Assembly: GCF_020907985.1 (NCBI RefSeq)
Contig: NZ_JAJJPA010000019.1
Coordinates: 62,001-126,000, forward strand
Direction of reading: 5' to 3'
Origin: Kitasatospora humi
Lineage (GTDB): Bacteria > Actinomycetota > Actinomycetes > Streptomycetales > Streptomycetaceae
Length of the DNA stretch: 64,000 bases
Positions within the stretch are counted from its first letter, which is position 1, and each line of letters begins with the position of its first letter. The notes beneath the pieces are model-generated. The model ran no database searches. It saw only the letters and a list, made by a program, of their open reading frames with translations, and was not told the origin of the DNA. Position numbers and translations under genes: made by a program. This document shows positions 1 to 8,362 of the stretch, in pieces.

Positions 1-2
1 CG

Positions 3-884
3 TACGAGCTGAAGACCTACAGCGAGCGCGTCGCCGACCGGCTGATCGACGATTTCGCCGGCCGCGGCGAGGCCGACCTGGTCACCGAGTACGCCCACCG
101 GATGCCGCTGCTGGTGCTCTGCTGGATGCTCGGTCTGGACCCGTCCCAGGTGCCGGTGCTGATCCAGGGGCTGCTGGACATGCTGGACGGCGGCGCCAAC
201 GCCCAGCAGGGGGCGCAGCAGCTCATCGCCGTGATGACGGAGCTGGTGGAGGCCAAGCGGGCCCGGCCCGGCGCCGACGTCACCTCGCGGCTGCTGGTGC
301 ACCCGGCCGGGCTGACCGACGACGAAGTGATCCGCGACCTGCGCGTGCTGCTGATCGCCGGGCACCAGCCGAGCGCCTACTGGATCGCCAACGCGCTGCG
401 GCTGATGCTGACCGACGAGCGGTTCGCGGCCTCGCTCTCGGGCGGGCGGCGCAGTGTCGGGCAGGCGCTCACCGAGGCGCTCTGGGAGGACACCCCGACG
501 CAGAACTTCGCGGGCCGCTGGGCGATCCGCGACACCCAGCTGGGCGGGCAGAAGATCGCCGCGGGCGACATGCTGCTGCTCGGCTTCGCCGGGGCCAACG
601 CGGACCCGGCGGTGCGGCTGCCGGACGGCTCGGCGCCGGAGGGCAACCACGCCCACATGAGCTTCTCGCACGGGGAGCACCGCTGCCCGTTCCCGGCGCA
701 GGAGGCCGCCGAGGTGATCGCCGCCACCGCCGTCGAGGTGCTGCTCGACCGGCTGCCAGACCTGGGCCTGGCGGTGGCCGAGCACGCCCTGGTCTGGCGG
801 CCCTCGCCCTGGGTGCGGGCACTGGTAGCGCTGCCGGTGAGCTTCACCCCGGCCGCCGACACGGGAGGAGGGGCTTTCCGGTGA
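3..884 (+). CDS. Cytochrome P450, CYP157-like, 5' end outside window
   Basis: Only the C-terminal part is present; the frame is open to the window edge. The haem-thiolate loop reads FSHGEHRCP (Cys codon at 684), so the P450 fold is clear. Two usually invariant motifs are absent. The I-helix reads AGHQP instead of AGx(D/E)T, so the acid-alcohol pair is missing. The K-helix reads EALW (474-485) instead of ExxR. Loss of ExxR is described for the CYP157 family of streptomycetes, which lies next to CYP154 in conservons. The stop overlaps the next start (GTGA), so the two P450s are translationally coupled. Catalytic activity is uncertain; the protein may act with its partner. Confidence 0.85.
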   Translation, partial: YELKTYSERVADRLIDDFAGRGEADLVTEYAHRMPLLVLCWMLGLDPSQVPVLIQGLLDMLDGGANAQQGAQQLIAVMTELVEAKRARPGADVTSRLLVHPAGLTDDEVIRDLRVLLIAGHQPSAYWIANALRLMLTDERFAASLSGGRRSVGQALTEALWEDTPTQNFAGRWAIRDTQLGGQKIAAGDMLLLGFAGANADPAVRLPDGSAPEGNHAHMSFSHGEHRCPFPAQEAAEVIAATAVEVLLDRLPDLGLAVAEHALVWRPSPWVRALVALPVSFTPAADTGGGAFR

Positions 885-2092
885 CGCAGACGGTCATAAC
901 GCTGGACCCGTTCGCGCGGGACAGCGCTGCTGAGGGCGCGTTGCTGCGGGCGGCCGGGCCGGTGGTGCGGGTGCTGCTGCCCGGCGGGGTGCCGGCTTGG
1001 GCGGTCACCCGGCACTCGGCGGCCCGGGCGCTGCTGACGGACCACCGGCTGGTCAAGGACGCCAAGCACTGGGCCGCCCTGCAGCGCGGTGAGGTGCCGC
1101 GCGACTGGCCGCTGATCGGGCTGGCGGTGCCCGGGCCGAGCATGGTCACCACCGACGGGGAGGAGCACCGGCGGCTGCGCGCGCTGGTGGCGCAGGCGTT
1201 CACGCCGCGTCGGGTGGAGCTGCTGCGCCCTCAGGTGGAACTGCTCACGGGACGGTTGCTGGACGAGCTGGCCGCCGGTGAGCCGGTGGTGGACCTGAAG
1301 AGCGCCTTCGCGTTCCCGCTGCCGATGTCGGTGATCGGCTCGCTGCTCGGTCTCGACCCGGCCGACCACGGATACCTGCGCGGCCTCTACGAGGTGTTCC
1401 TGAGCAGCGTGCCCGACCCGGCCGGCATCCAGGCCACCATCGCGGCGCTCAACGCCTTCGTCAACGATGTGGTGCGGCAGCGCCGTGCGGCGCCCCGCGA
1501 CGACCTGGCGAGCGCGCTGCTCGCGGCCGACCTGGAGGGCAGTGCGCTCACCGACGAGGAGGCGGCGGCCACCATCCGGGTGATCATCGCGGCCGGGCAC
1601 GAGACCACGGTGAACCTGATCACCAATGCGGTGCGGGCCCTGCTCACCCACCCCGACCAGTTGGCGCTGGTCCGCTCCGGGCAGGTGGGTTGGGACGCGG
1701 TCGTCGAGGAGTCGCTCCGCTGGACGCCGCCGACCAGCAACTTCCTGTTCCGTTTCGCTGCCGAGCCGATCGAGGTGGGGGACGGCGTGGTGGTGCCGGC
1801 CGGCGACCCGGTGCTGATCTCCTACAACGCGATCGGCCGGGACCCGCAGCAGCACGGGGTGACCGCCGAGCTGTTCGACATCACCCGCAGCCCCAACCGG
1901 CACCTGTCGTTCGGGCACGGCCCGCACGTCTGCCCGGGTTCGCCGCTGGCCCGGCTGGAGGCGCAGGTGGCGCTGCCCGCGCTCTTCGATCGGTTCCCCG
2001 GGTTGGCGCTGGCGGTGCCGGACGGCGAGCTGCGGCCGACCGCCTCGATGGTGGTGAACAGCCTGCAGGAGTTGCCGATCCGGTTGTTCTGA
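881..2092 (+). CDS. Cytochrome P450, CYP154-like
   Basis: A complete 403-residue bacterial class I P450, expected to be a cytosolic monooxygenase using ferredoxin electrons. Motifs are canonical: I-helix AGHET at about 238-242, K-helix ESLR at 277-280, and haem loop FGHGPHVCPG with ligand Cys351. The GTG start overlaps the stop of the upstream CYP157-like gene by 4 nt. CYP157-CYP154 pairs are known at the 3' end of conservon (cvn) operons in Streptomyces, so cvnABCD genes would be expected left of the window. The substrate cannot be deduced. An 18-bp hairpin follows the stop, so the operon probably ends here. Confidence 0.9.
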   Translation: MTQTVITLDPFARDSAAEGALLRAAGPVVRVLLPGGVPAWAVTRHSAARALLTDHRLVKDAKHWAALQRGEVPRDWPLIGLAVPGPSMVTTDGEEHRRLRALVAQAFTPRRVELLRPQVELLTGRLLDELAAGEPVVDLKSAFAFPLPMSVIGSLLGLDPADHGYLRGLYEVFLSSVPDPAGIQATIAALNAFVNDVVRQRRAAPRDDLASALLAADLEGSALTDEEAAATIRVIIAAGHETTVNLITNAVRALLTHPDQLALVRSGQVGWDAVVEESLRWTPPTSNFLFRFAAEPIEVGDGVVVPAGDPVLISYNAIGRDPQQHGVTAELFDITRSPNRHLSFGHGPHVCPGSPLARLEAQVALPALFDRFPGLALAVPDGELRPTASMVVNSLQELPIRLF

Positions 2093-2159
2093 CGGCCGTG
2101 GATTGCCGGCGTCGTCGCGGGCTCGATGTCGTGTCGGCCCGGCTGCGGCGACAGGACGC

Positions 2160-2200
2160 CCGGTGCGCGGAGTCGACCTTTCGTCGACTCCGCGCACCGG
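2160..2200 (+). terminator. Hairpin terminator after the P450 pair
   Basis: Perfect inverted repeat with 18-bp arms (2160-2177 and 2183-2200) and a 5-nt loop CTTTC, about 70 nt after the P450 stop. There is no U-tract, as is common in streptomycetes. Confidence 0.65.
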
Positions 2201-2340
2201 AGTCGTTTTCGGCTCCGGCCCGGGCGGGCAAGCAACCATGGTCCGGTCCCTTGGCGCCGGATGATCAATACGTTACCGTCGTCGGATCAGTTGCCGAGGA
2301 TCAGCGCCAACTACACGTCATCGTCGACTCGTTCAGTGCC

Positions 2341-2446
2341 GCGCCCGCACCTGCTCTTTTCGCGCGCACCTGTTCTTTGCGCGCACATGTTCTTTGCCGC
2401 ACCTACTCTCTGCCCGCACCTGCTCTTTGCCCGCACCTGCTCTTCG
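2341..2446. repeat. Six imperfect 17-bp tandem repeats
   Basis: Unit close to CCCGCACCTGCTCTTTG, repeated about six times with decay toward the left; the last two copies (2413-2429 and 2430-2446) are nearly identical. They end about 50 nt before the lipoprotein start and would lie in its leader or promoter region. Confidence 0.75.
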
Positions 2447-2496
2447 TTCGTCCCGTTCGTCCGCTCGTCGTCCGTTCCAGGCCGCAGGAGAACGCA

Positions 2497-3870
2497 GTGA
2501 ACAGCATCTTGAGTGTCCGGCTTCGTAGGAACCTGATCGTCGCACCCGCTCTGCTCGGCCTGGCCCTGGTCTCGGCCTGCTCCAACAGTTCGGGCGGCGG
2601 GGGCGGCGGCGGGCCGACCACGCTCGCCGGGGACTGCGCCAAGTTCCAGCCCTACGCGGGGCATTCGGGCACCAAGGTGACGATGTTCGCGTCGATCACC
2701 AGCCCGGAGTCGGACTCGCTGGAGAAGTCATGGGCGGACTTCAGCAAGTGCACCGGGATCCAGATCTCCTACGAGGGTTCCAACGACTTCGAGTCCCAGC
2801 TGCCGGTGCGTGTGGCCGGCGGCAACGCACCCGACCTGGCGATCATTCCCCAGCCCGGGCTGCTGGCCCAGATGGTCAAGACCGGGAAGGTGGCCAAGCC
2901 GTCGGCCCGCACCGAGGCCAACGAGAACCAGTGGAGCCCGGTCTGGAAGAGCTACGGCTCGGTCGACGGGACCTTCTACGCGGCCCCGATGAGCGCCAAC
3001 ATGAAGTCCCTGGTCTGGTACTCGCCCAAGGCCTTCAAGCAGGCCGGCTATGACGTGCCGAAGACCTGGGCCGACCTGATGGCGCTCAGCGACAAGATCG
3101 CCAAGGCCGGTGCCAACGGCAGCAAGCCGTGGTGCGGCGGTATCAGTTCGGGCACCGCGACCGGCTGGCCGGCCACCGACTGGCTGGAGGAGGTGGTGCT
3201 CGGCGGCCAGGGCGGTGACGTCTACGACCAGTGGGTCAGCCACAAGACCAAGTTCAGCGACCCGCAGATCATCCAGTCCATGCAGACGGTGGCGAACTGG
3301 ATGCAGAACCCGGCTTGGGTCAACGGCGGCATCGGCGACGTGAAGTCGATCGCCACCACCACCTTCCAGGACGCCGGCACGCCGATCCTCACCGGCAAGT
3401 GCTGGATGCTGCAGCAGGCTTCGTTCTACGAGGCGCAGTGGCCCAAGGGCACCAAGGTCGGGCCGGACGGCGACATCTTCGCCTTCCAACTGCCCGCGGT
3501 GAACCCGGCGATCACCAACCCGGTCGAGGGCGGCGGCGAGTTCGTGACGGCCTTCTCCAACCGGCCCGAGGTGCAGGCCGTTCAGGACTACCTGTCGACC
3601 GCGGACTGGGCCGACTCGCGGATCAAGGTCGCGCCCGGCTGGGTCTCGGCCAACCAGGGCGTCGACAAGAGCCTCTACACCGACCCGATCGACCAGCTCT
3701 CCGCTGCTGCGCTGACCAATCCCGCGTCCACCTTCCGCTTCGACGCATCAGACATGATGCCGGCTGCGATCGGGTCCGGGCAGGAGTGGAAGTCGCTGAC
3801 GGCCTGGTTCGCCGAGGGGCAGTCCGTCCAGAAGGTGGCCGCTGACATCGACGCCGCCTGGCCGCAGTAG
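2497..3870 (+). CDS. Sugar ABC transporter substrate-binding lipoprotein, AglE-like
   Basis: 457-residue extracytoplasmic solute-binding protein of the carbohydrate family 1 type, likely alpha-glucoside specific by its resemblance to AglE. Start GTG 2497 follows AGGAG at 2486-2490. The signal peptide has a basic start, a hydrophobic core and the lipobox VSAC with lipidated Cys28, followed by a Ser/Gly linker. The mature part has typical binding-protein segments such as GNAPDLAIIPQPG. Two permease genes follow within 20 nt, and no ATPase gene is present. Streptomycete sugar importers normally share the ATPase MsiK, which is the likely energiser. The sugar is inferred, not shown. Confidence 0.85.
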   Translation: MNSILSVRLRRNLIVAPALLGLALVSACSNSSGGGGGGGPTTLAGDCAKFQPYAGHSGTKVTMFASITSPESDSLEKSWADFSKCTGIQISYEGSNDFESQLPVRVAGGNAPDLAIIPQPGLLAQMVKTGKVAKPSARTEANENQWSPVWKSYGSVDGTFYAAPMSANMKSLVWYSPKAFKQAGYDVPKTWADLMALSDKIAKAGANGSKPWCGGISSGTATGWPATDWLEEVVLGGQGGDVYDQWVSHKTKFSDPQIIQSMQTVANWMQNPAWVNGGIGDVKSIATTTFQDAGTPILTGKCWMLQQASFYEAQWPKGTKVGPDGDIFAFQLPAVNPAITNPVEGGGEFVTAFSNRPEVQAVQDYLSTADWADSRIKVAPGWVSANQGVDKSLYTDPIDQLSAAALTNPASTFRFDASDMMPAAIGSGQEWKSLTAWFAEGQSVQKVAADIDAAWPQ

Positions 3871-3887
3871 AGCGGCGGGAGGGTCGC

Positions 3888-5072
3888 ATGGTGGTCATGG
3901 ATCTCTGGGCCGGCCACGGGGGCGTCGCGTACGACGGCGCCGGGCGCGGTGGGCAGGCCGCTGTCGCGTACGGCGGTGTCGGGCACGGGGGTGTCGGATA
4001 CGGCGGTGTCGGGCACGGTGCCGTCGCGTACGGTAACGGCGCGTTCGACGGTGCCGGGCATGGGGCTGTCGGGCTGCGAGCGGTTGAGCTCGCCGGTTCG
4101 TGGAACGACGCGGTGATCAAGTTCGGCAACACGGCGGGCGCGATCGCCGGCTTCCTGGCCGTGCTGCTGCTGGTGTTCTTCGCCGCCGGGCGGGCCACCG
4201 GCCGCTTCGCCCGGCCGCTCGCGGTGCTGATCTTCCTCGGGCCGGCGTTGCTGCTGGTTCTGGTGGGGCTGGTGGTCCCGCTGATCCGGACGATCTTCCT
4301 GAGCTTCCACAACGACGACAGCACCCGGTTCGTCGGCGCCGCCAACTACAACTGGGCGTTCGGCAACGACTCGATCCACCAGGTGCTGCTCACCACCCTG
4401 CTGTGGTTGCTGATCGTCCCGGTGGCGGCCACCGGGCTCGGCCTGGCGCTGGCGCTGCTGGTGGACCGGATGCGCGGACAGTCCGTCTACAAGTCGCTGA
4501 TCTTCATGCCGATGGCGATCTCGCTGGTCGGGGCGAGCATCATCTGGAAGTTCGTCTATGACTGGCGTGACACCTCGCAGTCGCAGATCGGCCTGCTCAG
4601 CCAACTGGCGATCTGGCTCGGCTGGCGACATCCGCCGAACTGGATCCTCTCCCAACCGCTCAACACCTTCCTGCTGATGGTGGTGATGGTCTGGGTGCAG
4701 ACCGGGTTCGCCATGGTGGTGCTCTCCGCCGCGATCAAGGCGATACCCGACGAGATCACCGAGGCGGCGCGGCTGGACGGCGCGAAGGGCCTGCGGCTCT
4801 TCTGGTACGTCACGGTGCCGATGATCCGCACCACGCTGGTGGTGGTGCTCACCACGGTGCTGCTCATCACGCTCAAGGCCTTCGACATCGTCCGCACCAT
4901 GACCGGCGGCAACTTCGGCACGCAGGTGCTGGCCAACGAGATGTACTCGCAGTCCTTCACCCAGTTCAACGTCGGGCGGGGGAGCGCGCTCGCGGTCCTT
5001 CTCTTCATGGCGGTGCTGCCGCTGGTCGCCTACAACATCGTCCAGTTGCGGAAGGAGCGGGCCAGCCGATGA
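3888..5072 (+). CDS. Sugar ABC transporter permease, AglF-like, with Gly-rich N-terminal tail
   Basis: 394-residue inner-membrane permease of the MalF/AglF type. The permease core starts near residue 75, with about seven hydrophobic segments. The EAA loop that contacts the ATPase is at about 292-311 (begins EAARLDGAK). GGGAGGG at 3877-3883 precedes ATG 3888. The unusual part is residues 8-62, a low-complexity tail built from pentapeptides such as VGHGG and VGYGG, encoded by 15-bp DNA repeats. This tail is not part of the family fold. The gene lies 17 nt after the lipoprotein gene and overlaps the next permease by ATGA. A downstream in-frame ATG at 3897 is an alternative start. Confidence 0.88.
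   Translation: MVVMDLWAGHGGVAYDGAGRGGQAAVAYGGVGHGGVGYGGVGHGAVAYGNGAFDGAGHGAVGLRAVELAGSWNDAVIKFGNTAGAIAGFLAVLLLVFFAAGRATGRFARPLAVLIFLGPALLLVLVGLVVPLIRTIFLSFHNDDSTRFVGAANYNWAFGNDSIHQVLLTTLLWLLIVPVAATGLGLALALLVDRMRGQSVYKSLIFMPMAISLVGASIIWKFVYDWRDTSQSQIGLLSQLAIWLGWRHPPNWILSQPLNTFLLMVVMVWVQTGFAMVVLSAAIKAIPDEITEAARLDGAKGLRLFWYVTVPMIRTTLVVVLTTVLLITLKAFDIVRTMTGGNFGTQVLANEMYSQSFTQFNVGRGSALAVLLFMAVLPLVAYNIVQLRKERASR
3912..4073 (+). repeat. 15-bp in-frame repeats in AglF-like gene
   Basis: Decayed 15-bp units (for example GTCGGGCACGGGGGT) encode VG(H/Y)GG-like pentapeptides over about residues 9-62 of the permease. The repeat stays in frame, so length changes would not disrupt the gene. Confidence 0.75.
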
Positions 5073-6208
5073 GCGGACAACCGGGCAGGGGCGGCCAGGT
5101 GGACAGCGGTGGTGGGACGGACAGGGGCGGCCGGGCGGACAGCGGTGGTGGGACGGGGAGGGGCGGCCGGGCGGACAGCGGTGGTGGGAAGGGCAGGAGC
5201 GGCCGGGCGGACAGCGGTGGTCGGGCGCGCAGGAGCGGCTGGGAGGCCAACGGAGTTCGGGCGGGCAGGGGCGGCCGGCAGGTCAAGGGCGGCCGACCGG
5301 GCAATGGCGTCAGCGCGGTGCGGAAGTCCTTCAGCAGCCCGCTCGCCTCGCTCTTCGTGGTGGTGATGACGGCGCTGTGGACCATCCCCACTCTGGGCCT
5401 GCTGGCCACCTCGCTACGGCCGAAGCAGGATGTGGCGGACACCGGTTGGTGGACCGTCTTCACCCACCCGCATCTGGGACTGTCCAATTACCATGCGGTG
5501 CTCTTCGAGGGCGGGTTCGGGGTCAGCGGTGGCATGATGCCCTACCTGGTCAACTCGCTGGCGATCAGCATCCCGGCCACCGTCTTTCCACTGGTGCTGG
5601 CGTCGATGGCCGCCTACGCCCTGGCCTGGGTGCGGTTCCGGGGCAGCGACACCCTTTTCTTCGTGATCTTCGCGCTGCAGGTGGTTCCGCTGCAGATGGC
5701 GCTGATTCCGCTGCTCCGGCTCTTCTCACACGGCTTCCACCTGGGCGCGCTCACGGTGATCCCCCCACTCGGCACCGGGAACAGCTACGCCCCGGTCTGG
5801 CTCGCGCACACCATGTTCGCGATGCCGCTGGCCATCTTCCTGCTGCACAACTTCATCTCCCAACTGCCGCAGGACCTGATGGAGGCGGCAGTGGTGGACG
5901 GCGCCTCGCACTTCAGGATCTTCCGGTCCATCGTGCTGCCGCTCTGCGCACCGGCGCTGGCCTCGTTCGCGATCTTCCAGTTCCTGTGGGTCTGGAACGA
6001 CCTACTGGTGGCGCTGACCTTCGCGGGCGGCACACCCGACGTGGCGCCGATGACGGTGCGCCTGGCCCAGCTCTCCGGGTCCTTCGGCGGGCACTGGGAG
6101 CTGCTCACCGCCGGGGCGTTCCTGACGATGGTGGTGCCGCTGATCGTCTTCTTCGCGCTGCAGCGGTACTTCGTGCGGGGTCTGCTGGCAGGCTCGGTCA
6201 AGGGGTGA
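5069..6208 (+). CDS. Sugar ABC transporter permease, AglG-like, with RGG-rich N-terminal tail
   Basis: 379-residue partner permease of the MalG/AglG type. The membrane core begins near residue 84; the EAA loop lies at about 272-291 (MEAAVVDGAS). The start ATG overlaps the stop of the first permease, giving translational coupling and 1:1 synthesis. Residues 5-76 form a low-complexity Arg/Gly/Ser tail in 12-residue units such as TDRGGRADSGGG, encoded by 36-bp repeats. No ATPase follows; MsiK is the expected partner. The importer genes end here and are followed by a repeat-rich gap. Confidence 0.88.
   Translation: MSGQPGRGGQVDSGGGTDRGGRADSGGGTGRGGRADSGGGKGRSGRADSGGRARRSGWEANGVRAGRGGRQVKGGRPGNGVSAVRKSFSSPLASLFVVVMTALWTIPTLGLLATSLRPKQDVADTGWWTVFTHPHLGLSNYHAVLFEGGFGVSGGMMPYLVNSLAISIPATVFPLVLASMAAYALAWVRFRGSDTLFFVIFALQVVPLQMALIPLLRLFSHGFHLGALTVIPPLGTGNSYAPVWLAHTMFAMPLAIFLLHNFISQLPQDLMEAAVVDGASHFRIFRSIVLPLCAPALASFAIFQFLWVWNDLLVALTFAGGTPDVAPMTVRLAQLSGSFGGHWELLTAGAFLTMVVPLIVFFALQRYFVRGLLAGSVKG
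5081..5296 (+). repeat. 36-bp in-frame repeats in AglG-like gene
   Basis: About five to six 36-bp units, the central copies nearly identical, encode the 12-residue RGGRADSGGG-type repeat. The unit length is a multiple of three, so copy-number changes keep the frame. Confidence 0.8.
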
Positions 6209-6518
6209 CGCCGGCTGCCTCACGGGGTGGTCGGGGCGTTGTGGGGTGAGGTCGAAGACCTACTTCGATCGGAGCGACCGGACGGTCCTTCGGTCGATCG
6301 AACGACTCTGCGCCCGGGCCGGTGGGTCCTGCGGTGGACCGGTGGGTCCCTGCGGCGGGCTGGTGGGTCCTACGCCGGGCCGGTTGGTCCTGCGGCGGGC
6401 CGGTGGGTCCCGCGGTGGACCGGTGGGTCCTGCGGTGGTCGTAGGGTGGAGGGCGCGGGGTCGGGTGCTGGCTCTGCGCGCGTCGACTGCCCGCGTTACT
6501 TGAAACGGACCTGCCGCC
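6209..6518. other. Intergenic region with 20-bp repeats before rnhB
   Basis: It carries the repeat array at 6319-6439 and, nearer rnhB, a short less GC-rich stretch (6490-6515) that may include its promoter. No gene recognised. Confidence 0.6.
6319..6439. repeat. Six 20-bp tandem repeats
   Basis: Units close to CCGGTGGGTCCTGCGGTGGA at 6319, 6339, 6360, 6380, 6400 and 6420; one copy is 21 bp. The copies are close to each other, suggesting recent slippage. Confidence 0.8.
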
Positions 6519-7199
6519 ATGCCCTTTGAGCCGCCAACCCACAGCGTGGAGCGCTCGCTGCGCCGGGCCGGCGCACGGGTGGTGGTCGGGCTGGACGAAG
6601 TCGGACGTGGAGCCTGGGCCGGGCCGGTGACGGTGGGCGCGGCGGTGACCGGGATGCGCAAGCCACCGGAGGGCCTGACCGACTCCAAGCTGCTCACCCC
6701 ACTCCGTCGGGAGCACCTGGCCCCGGTACTGGCGACATGGGTCACTGCCTCGGCGATCGGGCAGGCTTCGGCGCAGGAGTGTGACGAACTCGGCATGACG
6801 GCGGCCCTGCGCCTCGCCGCGGTCCGCGCGCTGGAGGCACTGCCGATCGAGCCGGACGCGGTGATCCTCGACGGCAAGCACAACTACCTCGGAGGACCTT
6901 GGCGGGTGCGCACCGTCATCAAGGGCGACCAGAGCTGCGTCTGCGTCTCTGCGGCCTCGGTACTGGCCAAGGTGCACAGGGACGCGCTGATGGCCGAATT
7001 GGCGCCGCAGTACCCCGCTTACGGTTTTGAGGACAACGCCGGATATCCCTCACCGGTGCATCGTGCGGCGCTGGAGGAATTCGGGCCGACCGAGCTGCAC
7101 CGACTGTCCTGGGCCTATCTGGACGCGCTCCCGAAGTGGAGCCACCTGAAGCGGAGCCGGGATGCGGACGGCGACGAACAGCTCACGCTCGGTTTCTGA
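6519..7199 (+). CDS. rnhB: Ribonuclease HII
   Basis: 226-residue cytosolic endonuclease that cuts RNA in RNA-DNA hybrids, including single ribonucleotides in DNA. The signature [13 protein letters not shown] supplies Asp26 and Glu27; Asp118 in ILDGKHN and Asp137 in IKGDQ complete the metal-binding set. The motif [12 protein letters not shown] near 144-155 is typical. Length is normal for the family. The ribosome-binding site is weak. In streptomycetes rnhB lies close to a recQ-like gene, as here. Confidence 0.95.
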   Translation: MPFEPPTHSVERSLRRAGARVVVGLDEVGRGAWAGPVTVGAAVTGMRKPPEGLTDSKLLTPLRREHLAPVLATWVTASAIGQASAQECDELGMTAALRLAAVRALEALPIEPDAVILDGKHNYLGGPWRVRTVIKGDQSCVCVSAASVLAKVHRDALMAELAPQYPAYGFEDNAGYPSPVHRAALEEFGPTELHRLSWAYLDALPKWSHLKRSRDADGDEQLTLGF

Positions 7200-7312
7200 C
7201 TGGTCATCAGGAGTGGTTGCGGGAGCACGTTCCGCTGATGGGCTCGGTGGTTCGAGGCCCAATGGGTGGGGCGCCCGTGCGCATCCGACCGGCATTTGAT
7301 AGATATCCGGGT

Positions 7313-8128
7313 ATGCCTGTCTTCCCCGAGGAGCCGGAGATTCACGAGAGCATCCCGGGCCCCGGCGTTCCCTTCCCCCGCGAGTCGGACGCAGAAGCCC
7401 TCAATCCGCCTGCCACCGGTCAGGTGTCCCCTGCCGCAACGGCTGCCGCTGCCGATCGGACGGTGCAAGCGGCTCGCTCCGCTGCCGCTCCGGTTCCCGG
7501 GCCTCGGCCCGGCCCGCGACCGGGGCCGCGCCCAGGACCGCGCCCGACTCCGCCGCCTCCCGCGGCGCCCAACTCAGGTCCGGCGAAGGCTGCGCCGGCT
7601 GGCGCTCCTTCCGCGGTGAAGGGCGCGTCGGCTGCTGCTGCTCCTGCGGGGAAGGTGGCGGCTCGGGTGCGGATCCCCAAGCCGGGCCCGCGGCCGGATG
7701 CCGCACCGGCCGCACCGGTCGCCAAGCCTGCGGTCCAACTGGTTCCCGCGGCGCCGGGAGCAGCGTTGGAGCGGGCTGACGAGACGGTCGACCTGCTGCT
7801 GGAGTCGGGCCACAACCCCGGCGACATCCTGGTATTGACCGCCGACGAGCCCCATCCGTGGCAGCAGCACGAGCTCTCCTTCGGCGCGGATCGCTACTGG
7901 GCGCAGCTGGCCGAGGGCACCGATGTCTTCTACGCCGACTTGGAGTTGACCCGTCCGGCCAGCCGTGACGTGGTGGTTCTTGTGCTGGATGCGGCGGCCG
8001 ACCCGGGCCGGGCCGTGCTCGCCGTCGAGAAGGCGCGCAACTCGGCGGGCTCGCTGCTCGTGGTCTGCGGAGCGACCACGCAGCTGAGCGGGACCCAGAT
8101 CCATGTGGAGCAGCCGGTACCGGCCTGA
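7313..8128 (+). CDS. Hypothetical protein with Pro/Ala-rich linker
   Basis: About 271 residues, no named family recognised. The N-terminus (PVFPEEPEIHES) is acidic, residues about 60-150 are a disordered Pro/Ala/Arg linker with a PGPR repeat, and the last about 110 residues form a folded-looking domain. I chose ATG 7313 because an AT-rich TTTGATAGATAT stretch lies just upstream, which suggests a promoter and a leaderless transcript. The frame is also open from ATG 7238. It follows rnhB directly on the same strand. The function is unknown. Confidence 0.6.
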   Translation: MPVFPEEPEIHESIPGPGVPFPRESDAEALNPPATGQVSPAATAAAADRTVQAARSAAAPVPGPRPGPRPGPRPGPRPTPPPPAAPNSGPAKAAPAGAPSAVKGASAAAAPAGKVAARVRIPKPGPRPDAAPAAPVAKPAVQLVPAAPGAALERADETVDLLLESGHNPGDILVLTADEPHPWQQHELSFGADRYWAQLAEGTDVFYADLELTRPASRDVVVLVLDAAADPGRAVLAVEKARNSAGSLLVVCGATTQLSGTQIHVEQPVPA

Positions 8129-8221
8129 CAGGGCGCCGGATGCCGGGTGTCGGGTTCCGACGACACGAACTGCAGGAACCCGACGCCCGGTTGTGCTGTG
8201 CACTGCCTCGACTGACGAGTG

Positions 8222-8306
8222 GTCAAGTGCATCGAGCGGTGAAGCACAACGAACGGTCAAGCACATCGAGCGGTCGAACGCATCGCGCGGTCAAGCGCTT
8301 TGAGCG
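8222..8306. repeat. Five 17-bp tandem repeats between convergent genes
   Basis: Exact 17-bp spacing of units related to GTCAAGTGCATCGAGCG at 8222, 8239, 8256, 8273 and 8290. They lie between two convergent genes, so they could affect both 3' ends. Confidence 0.8.
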
Positions 8307-8362
8307 GCCGATCGTCAGGGTGCTGCGCGCCGGGGCGCCTTGGCACGAGCTTCCCGCTGGGG

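Larger units (their letters stand above)
2093..2496. other. Intergenic region: hairpin plus 17-bp repeats upstream of sugar transporter
   Basis: This non-coding stretch separates the P450 pair from the sugar importer. It holds a long hairpin (2160-2200), a mixed-sequence stretch around 2260-2335 that probably contains the importer promoter, and six imperfect 17-bp repeats. I could not identify a convincing LacI-type operator. Confidence 0.6.

Noticed and set aside
377-2239. Long antisense open frame (620 codons) opposite the P450 genes
   Set aside because: High-GC DNA gives long mirror frames; the translation is Arg/His/Gln-rich, has no motif, and both P450s on the plus strand have full family signatures.
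2341-6440. Possible mobile element or horizontally acquired island carrying the sugar importer
   Set aside because: No transposase, integrase, terminal inverted repeats, target duplications or tRNA attachment site are visible, and base composition matches the rest.
8222-8306. Possible CRISPR array
   Set aside because: Units are directly adjacent without unique spacers, only 17 bp long, and no cas genes are present.
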